From a virus, in the IMG/VR virus record IMGVR_UViG_3300020446_000050, positions 1 to 30,789 of that record: a DNA stretch of 30,789 nucleotides. One strand, given 5' to 3'. Positions within the stretch are counted from its first letter, which is position 1; the number at the start of each line of letters is the position of its first letter. This document shows, one piece after another, positions 16,954-24,053 of this stretch. Position numbers and translations under genes: made by a program. Under the pieces are notes generated by a model, which saw only the letters and a program-made list of their open reading frames with translations, searched no databases and had not been told where the DNA came from.

Positions 16954-17853
16954 TTACCTCTCTTTATATTGGTTACAAAAATCAGCAACTGAACAATAGT
17001 TGCCACAACGTGTGTACTCGCCACCACGAAACTCTAATTCCAAATCTGATTTTTTGACATATGCTTTATCAGTTTCATTATGCCAATCCATGTATTTGAT
17101 AGCCTCTCCCTCGCTATCAAAAACTCTTAATGCTCTTTTCTGACCTTTTTTCTTTACTGCCCAAGTATCGTTTTTCTTCCATGTCTCTTCATCAGAACAG
17201 AATGGAAGTTCTTCATTTAAGTCATAATTAACTTGAGCCTCTTGATGTAATGATAATCTATCTGATACGTATTTGTGTGCCACCTCATCATCCCACATAG
17301 GTATATCAACAAATACTATTGGTGCTTGAGGGTAGTTCTCTTTTTTCTCAGCATCTCTTCTGTTCCAATCTCTGAGGATTGCACATATTTTTAAAGCACC
17401 AACTTTATGCTGAGTAAATTTGTGTTTGTCTCTGCACAGCCAAGCATAACAATTAAGCTGTCTTTCCCACTCTATCTTTCCATAAATAACTGACCAAACA
17501 GATGTAACCTTATAATCAATTATTGTTGAAACCCCATTTACTATTTCTTGTCTATCCAAAGCACCGGATATAATCCAACCATTTAATTTAGAATATAATC
17601 TCTCCTCTGTAATTATATCTTTTGATGGATTTGATTGTTCTAAAACTGAATGTACAGCAGTTCCAAATAATGCCCAAACCATATCAACAGCATCTATTTC
17701 GATGTCTTCTTTGTAGACATCTTTCATTATTCTAACTCTTGGACTATCGATTAGTGACGTTACTGATATGTCGGCTTTACCTTTACTGTATTTGTCGTTT
17801 ATGGCAAAGTCTACAAAAGGTTGTGGCATACCAAACTTATTGGTAATTTTCAT
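16954..17853 (-). CDS. RecB/Cas4-like PD-(D/E)XK exonuclease with cysteine cluster
   Basis: The 299-residue product has the RecB-type nuclease motifs in order: GTAVHSVLEQ (His68), an acidic motif SGALDRQ (Asp100), STIIDYKVTS (Asp113-Tyr-Lys115) and ERQLNCYAW (Gln132). Four cysteines sit near the end (Cys219 in LPFC, then 283, 287 and 293 in RCGNYCSVADFC), suggesting an iron-sulfur staple like those of Cas4 and AddB. Such phage enzymes usually resect DNA ends for the annealing protein encoded downstream. AGGAG precedes its ATG. It is the first gene of the minus-strand recombination operon and diverges from rusA. The Fe-S cluster is inferred from spacing. Confidence 0.85.
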   Translation of the reverse strand: MKITNKFGMPQPFVDFAINDKYSKGKADISVTSLIDSPRVRIMKDVYKEDIEIDAVDMVWALFGTAVHSVLEQSNPSKDIITEERLYSKLNGWIISGALDRQEIVNGVSTIIDYKVTSVWSVIYGKIEWERQLNCYAWLCRDKHKFTQHKVGALKICAILRDWNRRDAEKKENYPQAPIVFVDIPMWDDEVAHKYVSDRLSLHQEAQVNYDLNEELPFCSDEETWKKNDTWAVKKKGQKRALRVFDSEGEAIKYMDWHNETDKAYVKKSDLELEFRGGEYTRCGNYCSVADFCNQYKER

Positions 17854-17869
17854 ATTTTTCTCCTATTAT
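17840..17869 (+). promoter_or_regulatory. Candidate sigma70-like promoter for rusA
   Basis: TTGGTA (17,840-17,845), an 18-base spacer and TATTAT (17,864-17,869) precede the rusA ATG at 17,900. The -35 lies inside the start of the divergent nuclease gene. The -10 belongs to a 13-mer, CTATTATGCTACA, that recurs exactly at 20,988. In AT-rich DNA such matches are weak evidence. Confidence 0.4.
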
Positions 17870-17899
17870 GCTACAATAAATATATATACAGGTAAAATA

Positions 17900-18292
17900 A
17901 TGTCAATACAAATAAATAAAAGTTTTAATTTTATAGTTTATGGAGAACCGGCATCCAAGGCAAACTCAAGAAAAATAGTCCATTTTGGTAAAAGAATGGG
18001 AGTTATAAAATCTCAAAAAGCTAGGGATTACGAAAAAAATTTTGCAGAGCAATGCCCTCAATTAGAAAATCTTATTGAAACAAATGTGAAAGTAGAGTTA
18101 ATTATATACTATGCATCAAGAAGACCGGATCTAGACGAGAGTGTTGTTCTAGATTGTATGCAAGGAAAAATTTATGTTAATGACAGACAAGTCAAACAAA
18201 AAATCGTTTATTGGGGGTTGGACAGAAACGCACCACGAACTCACATCCGAATCTCGACTTTGGAAACATGTGATTTGCCAAGCGATTTCTGA
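17900..18292 (+). CDS. rusA: RusA-family Holliday junction resolvase
   Basis: The 130-residue protein shows the RusA pattern: N-terminal FIVYGEPASKANSRK, a strand (VKVELIIYYASRRPDLDES), VVLDCMQGKIYVNDRQVKQKIVYWG and an end APRTHIRIS. The metal-binding aspartates line up as Asp77, Asp79, Asp85 and Asp95. RusA dimers cut four-way junctions symmetrically, resolving recombination intermediates and branched DNA before packaging. I start at ATG 17,900 (MSIQINK); a longer ORF upstream reads into the divergent gene. The SD is weak (AGGT). The length is typical of the family. Confidence 0.88.
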   Translation: MSIQINKSFNFIVYGEPASKANSRKIVHFGKRMGVIKSQKARDYEKNFAEQCPQLENLIETNVKVELIIYYASRRPDLDESVVLDCMQGKIYVNDRQVKQKIVYWGLDRNAPRTHIRISTLETCDLPSDF

Positions 18293-18500
18293 TTCATATC
18301 TTGGAAACAAAAGACAAAAACTTGCTGTAGGTCAATGGATTGTATCAGATGATTTTATCATGGTATGTGATTTAAGTTCTTTAAATTCTGATAGAATGGA
18401 AAAATTAATAAAAGAAATATTAACTAGTAAGCCGGTGGTGGCTAGATATTTAGGGGAGAAACTTAGAAAGGTAATTCAAAACAAAACATGCAGTATGTAA
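18174..18500 (+). CDS. Small unknown protein overlapping rusA, 108 aa
   Basis: The frame is open from ATG 18,174 (SD AAGGA at 18,162-18,166) to TAA 18,500, overlapping rusA by 119 bases. The protein reads GGWTETHHELTSESRLWKHVICQAISDSYLGNKRQKLAVGQWIVSDDFIMVCDLSSLNSDRMEKLIKEILTSK. The regular helix-strand layout (W-rich, then KLAVGQWIVSDDFIMVCDL) argues for a real coding sequence in the non-overlapping part. Similar short proteins after resolvase genes occur in other phages, but I know no function. The long overlap makes the exact start uncertain. Confidence 0.65.
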   Translation: MLMTDKSNKKSFIGGWTETHHELTSESRLWKHVICQAISDSYLGNKRQKLAVGQWIVSDDFIMVCDLSSLNSDRMEKLIKEILTSKPVVARYLGEKLRKVIQNKTCSM

Positions 18501-18580
18501 TATTTATAAATATATAATATATAAATTATATATATATAAACTTCTTTAATATATTTATAAATATTAAACTTAAATTTTTT
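18497..18580. other. Extremely AT-rich tract with two copies of a 14-bp palindrome
   Basis: This stretch is almost pure A and T. Two exact copies of ATATTTATAAATAT (18,500-18,513 and 18,551-18,564), each a perfect palindrome, start 51 bases apart. It lies directly upstream of the primase-helicase gene. A DNA-unwinding element, origin or promoter UP element are possible readings. Confidence 0.7.
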
Positions 18581-18581
18581 G

Positions 18582-18609
18582 TTGACGATTTCCTTTGTTT
18601 TAAAATAAT
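18582..18609 (+). promoter_or_regulatory. Candidate sigma70-like promoter for the primase-helicase
   Basis: TTGACG (18,582-18,587), a 16-base spacer and AATAAT (18,604-18,609) match the bacterial consensus at five of six bases each. The start codon at 18,637 lies about 20 bases past the predicted transcription start. The AT tract just upstream could act as an UP element. Confidence 0.55.
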
Positions 18610-18636
18610 TATGAATTGTGTAGCAAGGAGATTAAT

Positions 18637-20460
18637 ATGGAGATAAAACACTCACTAAGAAGTGTTGCCTACAAATTAGGAGATGGGCAACACAAGGCAA
18701 TATGCCCATTCTGTTCCCATACAAGAAAAAAAAGAGAGCAAAAAACATTATCGTTAAAAGTACACGATGATGTGATTATGTATTACTGTTGGCATTGTGG
18801 GGAAGATGGTGGCATAAAATTTAACGATGAAAATATGGCGAGGAGAAAATCTGTGAAAGAGGAAAAGGTTGTAAGCATCAATAAGAATATAGCTGATAAA
18901 TGGTTTGGCATTGGAGAGAGTAATGATTGCTTAGAATACTTAAACAGCAGAGGAATATCTAAAGAGACAGCAGAAAAAGCCGGTTTAAAAGTTACAAAAC
19001 AATACATTGGATCAATTAAAAAAGAGACAGATTGCTTAGTTTTTCCGTATCAAAACGAAAACGGATTGTATCATTTTGCAAAAGTAAGATCTTTTCCGGA
19101 TAAAGGTTTTTCTAGCTTTGGTAAAGCAGATAAATTTTATAACGTAGATAATGTAAACAAAGACGAGGACATAATTATTTGTGAGGGAGAAATGGATTGC
19201 CTATCATTTATGGAAGTAGGCTACACAAACAGTATTTCAATTCCTCATGGTGCTGTTTTAAAAGTTGTTGATGGCAAAATAGATCCTCGTGATGACAATA
19301 AATTTAAATTTATTTGGAACTCAAAAGATAAATTAGATAAATGCAAAAAGATAATAATAGCTATGGACAACGATCAAGCTGGACAAGCTATGGAAGAAGA
19401 AATTGCTAGGAGAGTTGGCAAAGACAAATGTTTTAAAATTGTTTATCCAAAAGATTGTAAAGATGCAAATGAGATATTAACAAAACATGGTAGGGATAAA
19501 TTACAAGATATTGTAAAAACTTCTATACCATATCCGGTTTCAGGTTTATACGATGCAGAACATTTTTACGAACAAGTTGATGAGATTTTTGTGAATGGTG
19601 TTGGTAGTGGAACAAGCACCGGATATCAAGATGTGGATAAGCTATACACAATTGTTGAGGGTCAATTAACAGTTGTTACCGGTCATCCATCATCCGGCAA
19701 ATCAGAATTTGTTGATCAGATAATGATAAACATAGCTAAACAAAAAGGATGGAAATTTGGTATTTGTTCTTTTGAAAACGAGCCAAGAATACATATTGCA
19801 AAGTTAATTAGTAAATACGTTGGTAAACCATTTTTTAGTGGCATTACACCTAGAATGACTACACACGAATTAGAGAGTGGTAAAAAGTTTATATCTGATA
19901 ATTTTTGTTTTCTCTATCAAGCAGATGGTTCGCTATCCACGTTGGACAGCATATTAGAAAGACTTAAAACTGCTGTATTAAGATTTGGTATTAGAGGCTG
20001 TGTTATAGATCCCTACAACTATATAGCAAAAGATATAACAACATCTGAAACTGATTGGATATCTGATATGCTTACAAAACTAAGGGTATTTGCACAAGCA
20101 CATGGCATCCACATATGGTTTGTTGCTCATCCAACAAAGATGGTTAGGAAAGAAGATGGAACTGTGCCACCTCCAAAAGGATACGATATTGCCGGTTCTG
20201 CTAGTTTTTTTAGTAAATCAGATGTAGGATTAACTGTGCATAGACCTAATCCATCTCAAAGTAATGTTACTGAGATACTTGTTTGGAAATGTAGATTTTC
20301 TTGGGTTGGTGCTATTGGGGAATGTGAGTTAGAATATGACAGCCTAACATCTAGGTATAATAAAATATCTGATGTTGCTGAAATGCTAAAGCCAAAGAAA
20401 AGCGATAAACAATACGACAACTATTATGAACCAAAAGAGTATAAAGACATCAGTTTCTAA
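18637..20460 (+). CDS. DNA primase-helicase, T7 gp4-like
   Basis: The 607-residue product combines primase and DnaB-type helicase. An N-terminal zinc ribbon has CPFC (Cys23, 26) and CWHC (Cys51, 54). A TOPRIM domain has CEGEMD (Glu183) and AMDNDQAG (Asp244, Asp246). The helicase has Walker A GHPSSGKS (349-356), the motif ICSFENEP, Walker B CVIDPYN (Asp458) and HPTKMVRKEDG with GSASFFSKSD. This is the T7 gp4 / Twinkle layout: it unwinds the replication fork and makes primers. AAGGAG (18,625-18,630) precedes ATG 18,637; the upstream TTG at 18,616 is rejected. It follows an AT-rich tract and a consensus-like promoter. Confidence 0.93.
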   Translation: MEIKHSLRSVAYKLGDGQHKAICPFCSHTRKKREQKTLSLKVHDDVIMYYCWHCGEDGGIKFNDENMARRKSVKEEKVVSINKNIADKWFGIGESNDCLEYLNSRGISKETAEKAGLKVTKQYIGSIKKETDCLVFPYQNENGLYHFAKVRSFPDKGFSSFGKADKFYNVDNVNKDEDIIICEGEMDCLSFMEVGYTNSISIPHGAVLKVVDGKIDPRDDNKFKFIWNSKDKLDKCKKIIIAMDNDQAGQAMEEEIARRVGKDKCFKIVYPKDCKDANEILTKHGRDKLQDIVKTSIPYPVSGLYDAEHFYEQVDEIFVNGVGSGTSTGYQDVDKLYTIVEGQLTVVTGHPSSGKSEFVDQIMINIAKQKGWKFGICSFENEPRIHIAKLISKYVGKPFFSGITPRMTTHELESGKKFISDNFCFLYQADGSLSTLDSILERLKTAVLRFGIRGCVIDPYNYIAKDITTSETDWISDMLTKLRVFAQAHGIHIWFVAHPTKMVRKEDGTVPPPKGYDIAGSASFFSKSDVGLTVHRPNPSQSNVTEILVWKCRFSWVGAIGECELEYDSLTSRYNKISDVAEMLKPKKSDKQYDNYYEPKEYKDISF

Positions 20461-20935
20461 AAAAAGTAAAAAAAATTACGATGAGTTTAGAGTATATGAT
20501 GGACAACATACTGCAAAAGCAGAGTTTGTAGGCAATACCAATAAGGCTAGAATAAAGATATTAGATCAGACATGTTTAGACCGGCTACTCATGCATGATA
20601 GTATATCATTAGCAAATTATAGAATAATGGATAGACTTTATTCTGATTATTGCAAATCCGGATTTGTTGGAGTTAGGGCGTCAAATTACAATCCTAGGAT
20701 CGAGGCTACACACGAGGGATTGAGCGAGAAACATATGATGATAAAAAGAAAAGTTATGGATTGTTTCTCTTACGTAAAAAAAACTGGAAACAAAACAGCA
20801 TATAAAATTTTTAAAAAAATTATACACGATGAAGAAATCACGAAATGGGAAAATGAATGGATTGCTGTGGATGGGAACTTTGATTTTATATGCAATCACG
20901 TGGAAAAGTTTTATAAATTTTGGGGAAATAGTTGA
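20426..20935 (+). CDS. Unknown replication-region protein, 169 aa
   Basis: The start lies 35 bases inside the primase-helicase. The protein has a charged N-terminus (SVSKKSKKNYDEFRVYD), a helical section HDSISLANYRIMDRLYSDYCKSGF (a helix pattern resembling the DUF6456-type phage proteins), a helix around GLSEKHMMIKRKVMDCFSYVKKTGNKTAYKIFKKIIHDEE, and WENEWIAVDGNFDFICNHVEKFYKFWGNS at the end. It is probably a small helical DNA-associated protein; the DUF6456 similarity is a weak impression. It ends the operon: a promoter-like sequence and a strong terminator follow at once. Confidence 0.7.
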   Translation: MNQKSIKTSVSKKSKKNYDEFRVYDGQHTAKAEFVGNTNKARIKILDQTCLDRLLMHDSISLANYRIMDRLYSDYCKSGFVGVRASNYNPRIEATHEGLSEKHMMIKRKVMDCFSYVKKTGNKTAYKIFKKIIHDEEITKWENEWIAVDGNFDFICNHVEKFYKFWGNS

Positions 20936-20960
20936 CTAATGCTTTGGTGGCACTTATTAA
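20932..20960 (+). promoter_or_regulatory. Consensus-like promoter directly before a terminator
   Basis: TTGACT (20,932-20,937), a 17-base spacer and TATTAA (20,955-20,960) overlap the stop codon of the previous gene. The only thing downstream before the terminator at 21,004 is about 40 bases of noncoding sequence, so the transcript would be roughly 70 nt. Confidence 0.45.
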
Positions 20961-21003
20961 TTAAGTGTGAGTATTATTTCTCATATACTATTATGCTACA
21001 CAC

Positions 21004-21039
21004 AAAGAGCCAATCATCTCCTCGATTGGCTCTTTTTTT
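21004..21039 (+). terminator. Strong rho-independent terminator
   Basis: A 12-bp perfect stem, AAAGAGCCAATC (21,004-21,015) with GATTGGCTCTTT (21,024-21,035), closes an 8-base loop ATCTCCTC and is followed by TTTT. It ends the plus-strand primase operon. The loop is the exact complement of GAGGAGAT, a Shine-Dalgarno-like sequence present upstream of 26,646. Confidence 0.92.
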
Positions 21040-21042
21040 GTG

Positions 21043-21062
21043 AAAACTTTACGTAAAGTTTT
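21043..21062. repeat. Palindromic repeat, copy 6 (after terminator)
   Basis: AAAACTTTACGTAAAGTTTT is identical to copy 1 and perfectly palindromic. It sits between the terminator and the end of the SleB-type gene, followed by AGTCTGTGG, a tail shared almost exactly with the copy at 25,287. Confidence 0.9.
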
Positions 21063-21096
21063 AGTCTGTGGTTGTAGGGGGCAACACAAGAGTAAA

Positions 21097-21546
21097 TTAA
21101 TCATATAAATAAGTGTTGTTTGGTTCAGTTTCCCACCTATAAAATATGTGATCATCTATTCTTGTAACGTATGTTTTAGTTTCTGCCCAACTAGGATTAA
21201 CGTAGTCAGCATGATAATGTGTCGCTCCCTCAACAAAATCACTTAAATGTTGATTATAAACACCATTGGCAACATGCATGGCGTCTTCCCATGCTTTAGT
21301 TTCTATTGGTTTGTCGCTTTTACCATCGCAGTACCAACTAAATTGACACCTATTTTTAATGGGAAAAGATGGTTTCCATTTGTAGGTTTGACCTTGTTTG
21401 ACTACCTCACAAACTGTATTGGGATATCTTTTATCCTTAACTCTATTCATTACAACTTGTGCGACAGCCACTTGCCCTAAGAAACTTTGATTTTTAGCCT
21501 CATGATACACGTTTAGTGCGAGACAAATTAATGATGCAGTTAGCAT
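21097..21546 (-). CDS. SleB-type cell-wall hydrolase
   Basis: The 149-residue enzyme shows the Hydrolase_2 (SleB/CwlJ) pattern: CLALNVYHEAKNQSFLGQVAVAQVVMNRVKD, then RYPNTVCEVVKQG and QFSWYCDG, then ATHYHADYVNPSWA. Glu16 in NVYHEA is the predicted catalytic acid of this lytic transglycosylase-like family. The hydrophobic first 12 residues (MLTASLICLALN) are part of the domain rather than a clear signal peptide. A wall hydrolase in the minus-strand block, far from the late lysozyme, may serve another stage, such as entry or an early effect on the host, or be a second lysis enzyme. Confidence 0.88.
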   Translation of the reverse strand: MLTASLICLALNVYHEAKNQSFLGQVAVAQVVMNRVKDKRYPNTVCEVVKQGQTYKWKPSFPIKNRCQFSWYCDGKSDKPIETKAWEDAMHVANGVYNQHLSDFVEGATHYHADYVNPSWAETKTYVTRIDDHIFYRWETEPNNTYLYD

Positions 21547-21560
21547 TTTAAAATCTCCTA

Positions 21561-21803
21561 TTAATCTTCAAATTGACTACCACCTCGCATATGTTGGATG
21601 GTGGATGTTGATACACGATTTACTCTTCCATAATCTTTTTCACGAATGGCTCTAGGATCATCTTCAAATCTTTCATCCTCTCCTAACTCCTTTGGTGTCA
21701 TTTTGGAATTACGTTTGTAGAGGTCACGTTGTAAATCTACTATTGAATTACGATATCGATGACCTTTAGATCTACCTTTTAGTTTGCTATATGTTGTTGT
21801 CAT
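21561..21803 (-). CDS. Small unknown protein, 80 aa
   Basis: MTTTYSKLKGRSKGHRYRNSIVDLQRDLYKRNSKMTPKELGEDERFEDDPRAIREKDYGRVNRVSTSTIQHMRGGSQFED is a hydrophilic, highly charged protein without a membrane segment. Its ATG shares bases with the stop of the upstream ORF (ATGA) and is preceded by AAGGGGA. It ends 14 bases before the cell-wall hydrolase, suggesting coexpression. I recognise no family; the basic N-terminus and acidic middle suggest a flexible binding protein. Confidence 0.68.
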   Translation of the reverse strand: MTTTYSKLKGRSKGHRYRNSIVDLQRDLYKRNSKMTPKELGEDERFEDDPRAIREKDYGRVNRVSTSTIQHMRGGSQFED

Positions 21804-22138
21804 GTGAATTTCCCCTTAATAAGCGAATACTCTTCGTACAGAGCATCTAGGTTAATTTGGTAGGTTTCATACAGAGAGGTCTGCCAACCCCTCTGTATGA
21901 GGCTCTGAGAGCCTTTTTTTATGTGCTTAAACCTCGCTGAATAACGAATGGAGGTTTTATCGTGAACATAGCACATATTTTGTGGCTTTCCGTACATTAA
22001 CTGAACCATTTTTAAAGAGACCTCAGTTTTGCCCACAATACAAGTGCAATAAAATATTTGAGGGAACACGTATCTAGGGATGTACAGCATTGACGTATGG
22101 TTAATGCATAAACCAAAGGCATCCACTTTTGCCCACAT
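21800..22138 (-). CDS. Doubtful ORF, 112 aa
   Basis: An ORF runs from ATG 22,138 and ends in ATGA overlap with the next gene, which is the usual junction style here. The product (KMVQLMYGKPQNMCYVHDKTSIRYSARFKHIKKGSQSLIQRG, then WQTSLYETYQINLDALYEEYSLIKGKF) has no recognised domain. Against coding: the ORF contains a long inverted repeat (21,868-21,899) and a plus-strand terminator-like hairpin (21,900-21,920), and no SD is well placed before the ATG. A shorter version starting at an internal Met is possible. It may be real only in the 3' part, or not coding. Confidence 0.4.
   Translation of the reverse strand: MWAKVDAFGLCINHTSMLYIPRYVFPQIFYCTCIVGKTEVSLKMVQLMYGKPQNMCYVHDKTSIRYSARFKHIKKGSQSLIQRGWQTSLYETYQINLDALYEEYSLIKGKFT
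21868..21899. repeat. Long inverted repeat (12-bp arms)
   Basis: CATACAGAGAGG (21,868-21,879) and CCCCTCTGTATG (21,888-21,899) pair with one A-C mismatch around an 8-base loop. It lies directly before a second hairpin with a T tract, inside the doubtful ORF. Confidence 0.7.
21900..21920 (+). terminator. Terminator-like hairpin on the plus strand
   Basis: AGGCTC (21,900-21,905), loop TGA and GAGCCT (21,909-21,914) are followed by TTTTTT. No plus-strand gene lies upstream before the terminator at 21,004, so it may stop antisense transcription. It could also be a chance palindrome within the minus-strand ORF. Confidence 0.45.
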
Positions 22139-22157
22139 TATGGAGTGGTCTCTCCCC

Positions 22158-22352
22158 CTATTCTTTAAAATAGATACTGTAAAAACTTACAAGTATCATT
22201 GTTAAACCAATTGATCCTATAAATAATGTAAACAGTATGCCCTCTACACTCTGCATATAATATCCATTAGGATCAGACAAAGTAACTAATGACATAAGCA
22301 TAACACAAATGCCTAAGAGAAATAAGAATATTCTATCTAATTTATCCATCAT
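22158..22352 (-). CDS. Small two-TM membrane protein, 64 aa
   Basis: The protein has two predicted membrane helices: IFLFLLGICVMLMSLVTL (about residues 8-25) and GILFTLFIGSIGLTMILVSFYSIYF (about 38-62), with a short DPNGYYMQSVE loop between. The start is MM; either ATG could be used, both after GGGAG in the last codons of the preceding gene. Small two-TM proteins in phages include holins, antiholins and superinfection proteins, but nothing here selects one. The distance from the lysozyme and holin argues against the main lysis function. Confidence 0.65.
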   Translation of the reverse strand: MMDKLDRIFLFLLGICVMLMSLVTLSDPNGYYMQSVEGILFTLFIGSIGLTMILVSFYSIYFKE

Positions 22353-22692
22353 CTTTCTCCCATTCTTCTATTTGCTCTAAAAGATTGGTTGCACACTCGT
22401 GTCTTCCATCGAGTATACCAAGTTCATGTCTGTCCGGTTCAGCATCATGAGTTGGATGAGATCTTCTGACATCAGAGATCTCTCCTCTAAGCCAAGTTTT
22501 AATTTTATTTGTAATAAAATTATCTCTAAAGTTTTCCGGATTTAATTCAGCACCATACTTTTCCAATTCGTAATATACATTGTTAATCTGATCTTTTATG
22601 TATACCTCAGTATGTATCAATGCTGTTAATTTACCTTGTAACTTAGATATTTTTGATAGCTTTTTATTTTTAATAAATTCTTTATTAAGCAT
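22342..22692 (-). CDS. Unknown protein, paralogue of its upstream neighbour, 116 aa
   Basis: The C-terminal half (LNPENFRDNFITNKIKTWLRGEISDVRRSHPTHDAEPDRHELGILDGRHECATNLLEQIEEWEKDDG) aligns over its full length with the 66-residue protein encoded just upstream. The shared block is R-x-ELGILDGR, a helix and WEKD. The extra N-terminal 50 residues are a charged helix (KLSKISKLQGKLTALIHTEVYIKDQINNVYYELEKYG), probably coiled. The start ATG overlaps the end of the upstream gene (ATGCTTAA), with GGGAG before it. The function is unknown. It looks like a duplication with an added N-terminal domain. Confidence 0.75.
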   Translation of the reverse strand: MLNKEFIKNKKLSKISKLQGKLTALIHTEVYIKDQINNVYYELEKYGAELNPENFRDNFITNKIKTWLRGEISDVRRSHPTHDAEPDRHELGILDGRHECATNLLEQIEEWEKDDG

Positions 22693-22885
22693 TATCTTTC
22701 TCCCATTTCTTGATTACATTTTTTAATTCCACAGCCATTTCATATCGACCATCAAGAATACCTAGTTCTCGACTATCAACATCGTCTTCATGGCTGTGTG
22801 ATTTATAGGTTTTTATCTCTGAAGATATTTCTTTTTTAATCACAGCTATAAGCTGATTAGATAAATCATCCGGATTAAATCGCAT
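22685..22885 (-). CDS. Unknown small protein, paralogue of its downstream neighbour, 66 aa
   Basis: I start this at ATG 22,885 (MRFNPDDLSNQL), six bases after GGGAG and one base after the TAA of the 388-residue gene; a longer ORF upstream overlaps that gene without an SD. The product FNPDDLSNQLIAVIKKEISSEIKTYKSH...DVDSRELGILDGRYEMAVELKNVIKKWEKDNA is the minimal form of the domain seen in the next gene. It is helical and acidic, with no known family. The last codons (WEKD) contain GGGAG, the SD for the next gene. Confidence 0.72.
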   Translation of the reverse strand: MRFNPDDLSNQLIAVIKKEISSEIKTYKSHSHEDDVDSRELGILDGRYEMAVELKNVIKKWEKDNA

Positions 22886-22886
22886 A

Positions 22887-24053
22887 TTACACTCCCATTG
22901 CATTAAGTATGTTTCGCTGAACTCTGCCACTCATGACATTCTCTGCTCTTCTAAAGTTTGAGGATGCACAGTTTATGGTCTCAGCTATGTTATACCTACG
23001 ATTATTGTAGGTTTGAGCAGTTTCTCTGTCGTTACCTCTAAAAGGTATATTGCCCATGCCTTGCTGTGTTTCTTCAATTGTCCAAGCCTTTGTTTGGTAA
23101 ACCAAATAATACAGATCTTTCTCCATACTGATAATGCCATCGTGGCTTGTAATAATATCAACAGTATAAGCCTCAAGACCATTAGCTGTAATTCTGTCAG
23201 AAACTTTAAGAGGCTTGGCACTAGCAACAAATGCTGTTTTGCTTTTATATACTGTGGTTGCTAAACCTTTCATGTAGACATTCTTAAACCATGATGGAGA
23301 CAAAGAGACCTCATTGAAATGCTCGTAGTATTGCCAATTATCTGCTCTTCCTACAGTAGATGGTTTAATAGCTGTTTCTGCTCTTAATGCATCAGCATTA
23401 ATCTTAACATTGGTTCTAGCCATATTGTCATCCCACCATTTTTTAGCAAAGGCATTAGTGAGTACAGCATACTTGCTGTTAACAGCTTGACCATTGAAGA
23501 AACCATGCTCGTAATTACGTTCTTTACGAAACACTTTTTTACCATCAATCTTATTGCTGTAAATGGCAGACTTATCTTTACGAGCCTTTCTGTGTTGCTT
23601 GATCCAAGCACTACAATTGTAAATGCTGTCTAAACCATGATTACCAAAATGATCTTTGTGTTTGGTAAACATAAAAACAAAATCTTTTTCTTCAGCAGAT
23701 AAATCGTCTGCATGATATGAATAATTAGATCCGGCTTTTACTAGACTAGCTTTTTGGTTTTCGTTTAATCCAAATGATTTATATCCCTCGTTTAAAAAGT
23801 TGAGATAATGCTTTAAGACTATTTGATCCTTAAACTCTTGAGATTTAGGATCTTGTTTTTTTCCAAAATTATGTATCATAAAATACTCCATATAATGATA
23901 GTAGTTGGCTGATTTCATGCTTTCGCAATCGTCAGTAGGAACACACATTCCTATATCAGCATAGTTAAAATCCCTAGGTACAATCACACACAGACATATC
24001 GTTTCGCCTCTGTGTGACGTTCCTAGAGCCTTGTTTTTATCTAAAAGTAGCAT
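22887..24053 (-). CDS. Unknown protein, 388 aa, cotranscribed with the VWA gene
   Basis: The start overlaps the stop of the VWA gene (TAATG). The product is soluble, about 390 residues, with a mixed fold: MLLLDKNKALGTSHRGETICLCVIVPRDFNYADIGMCVP at the N-terminus, a Lys-rich middle (DGKKVFRKERNYEHGFFNGQAVNSKYAVLTNAFAKKWWDDNMA), NWQYYEHFNEVSLSPSWFKNVYMKGLATTVYKSKTAFVASAKPLKVSDRITANG, and a C-terminal TAQTYNNRRYNIAETINCASSNFRRAENVMSGRVQRNIL. I see no enzyme motif. The direct coupling to the VWA/MoxR pair suggests it may be a client, adaptor or effector of that module. Unrecognised family. Confidence 0.78.
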   Translation of the reverse strand: MLLLDKNKALGTSHRGETICLCVIVPRDFNYADIGMCVPTDDCESMKSANYYHYMEYFMIHNFGKKQDPKSQEFKDQIVLKHYLNFLNEGYKSFGLNENQKASLVKAGSNYSYHADDLSAEEKDFVFMFTKHKDHFGNHGLDSIYNCSAWIKQHRKARKDKSAIYSNKIDGKKVFRKERNYEHGFFNGQAVNSKYAVLTNAFAKKWWDDNMARTNVKINADALRAETAIKPSTVGRADNWQYYEHFNEVSLSPSWFKNVYMKGLATTVYKSKTAFVASAKPLKVSDRITANGLEAYTVDIITSHDGIISMEKDLYYLVYQTKAWTIEETQQGMGNIPFRGNDRETAQTYNNRRYNIAETINCASSNFRRAENVMSGRVQRNILNAMGV

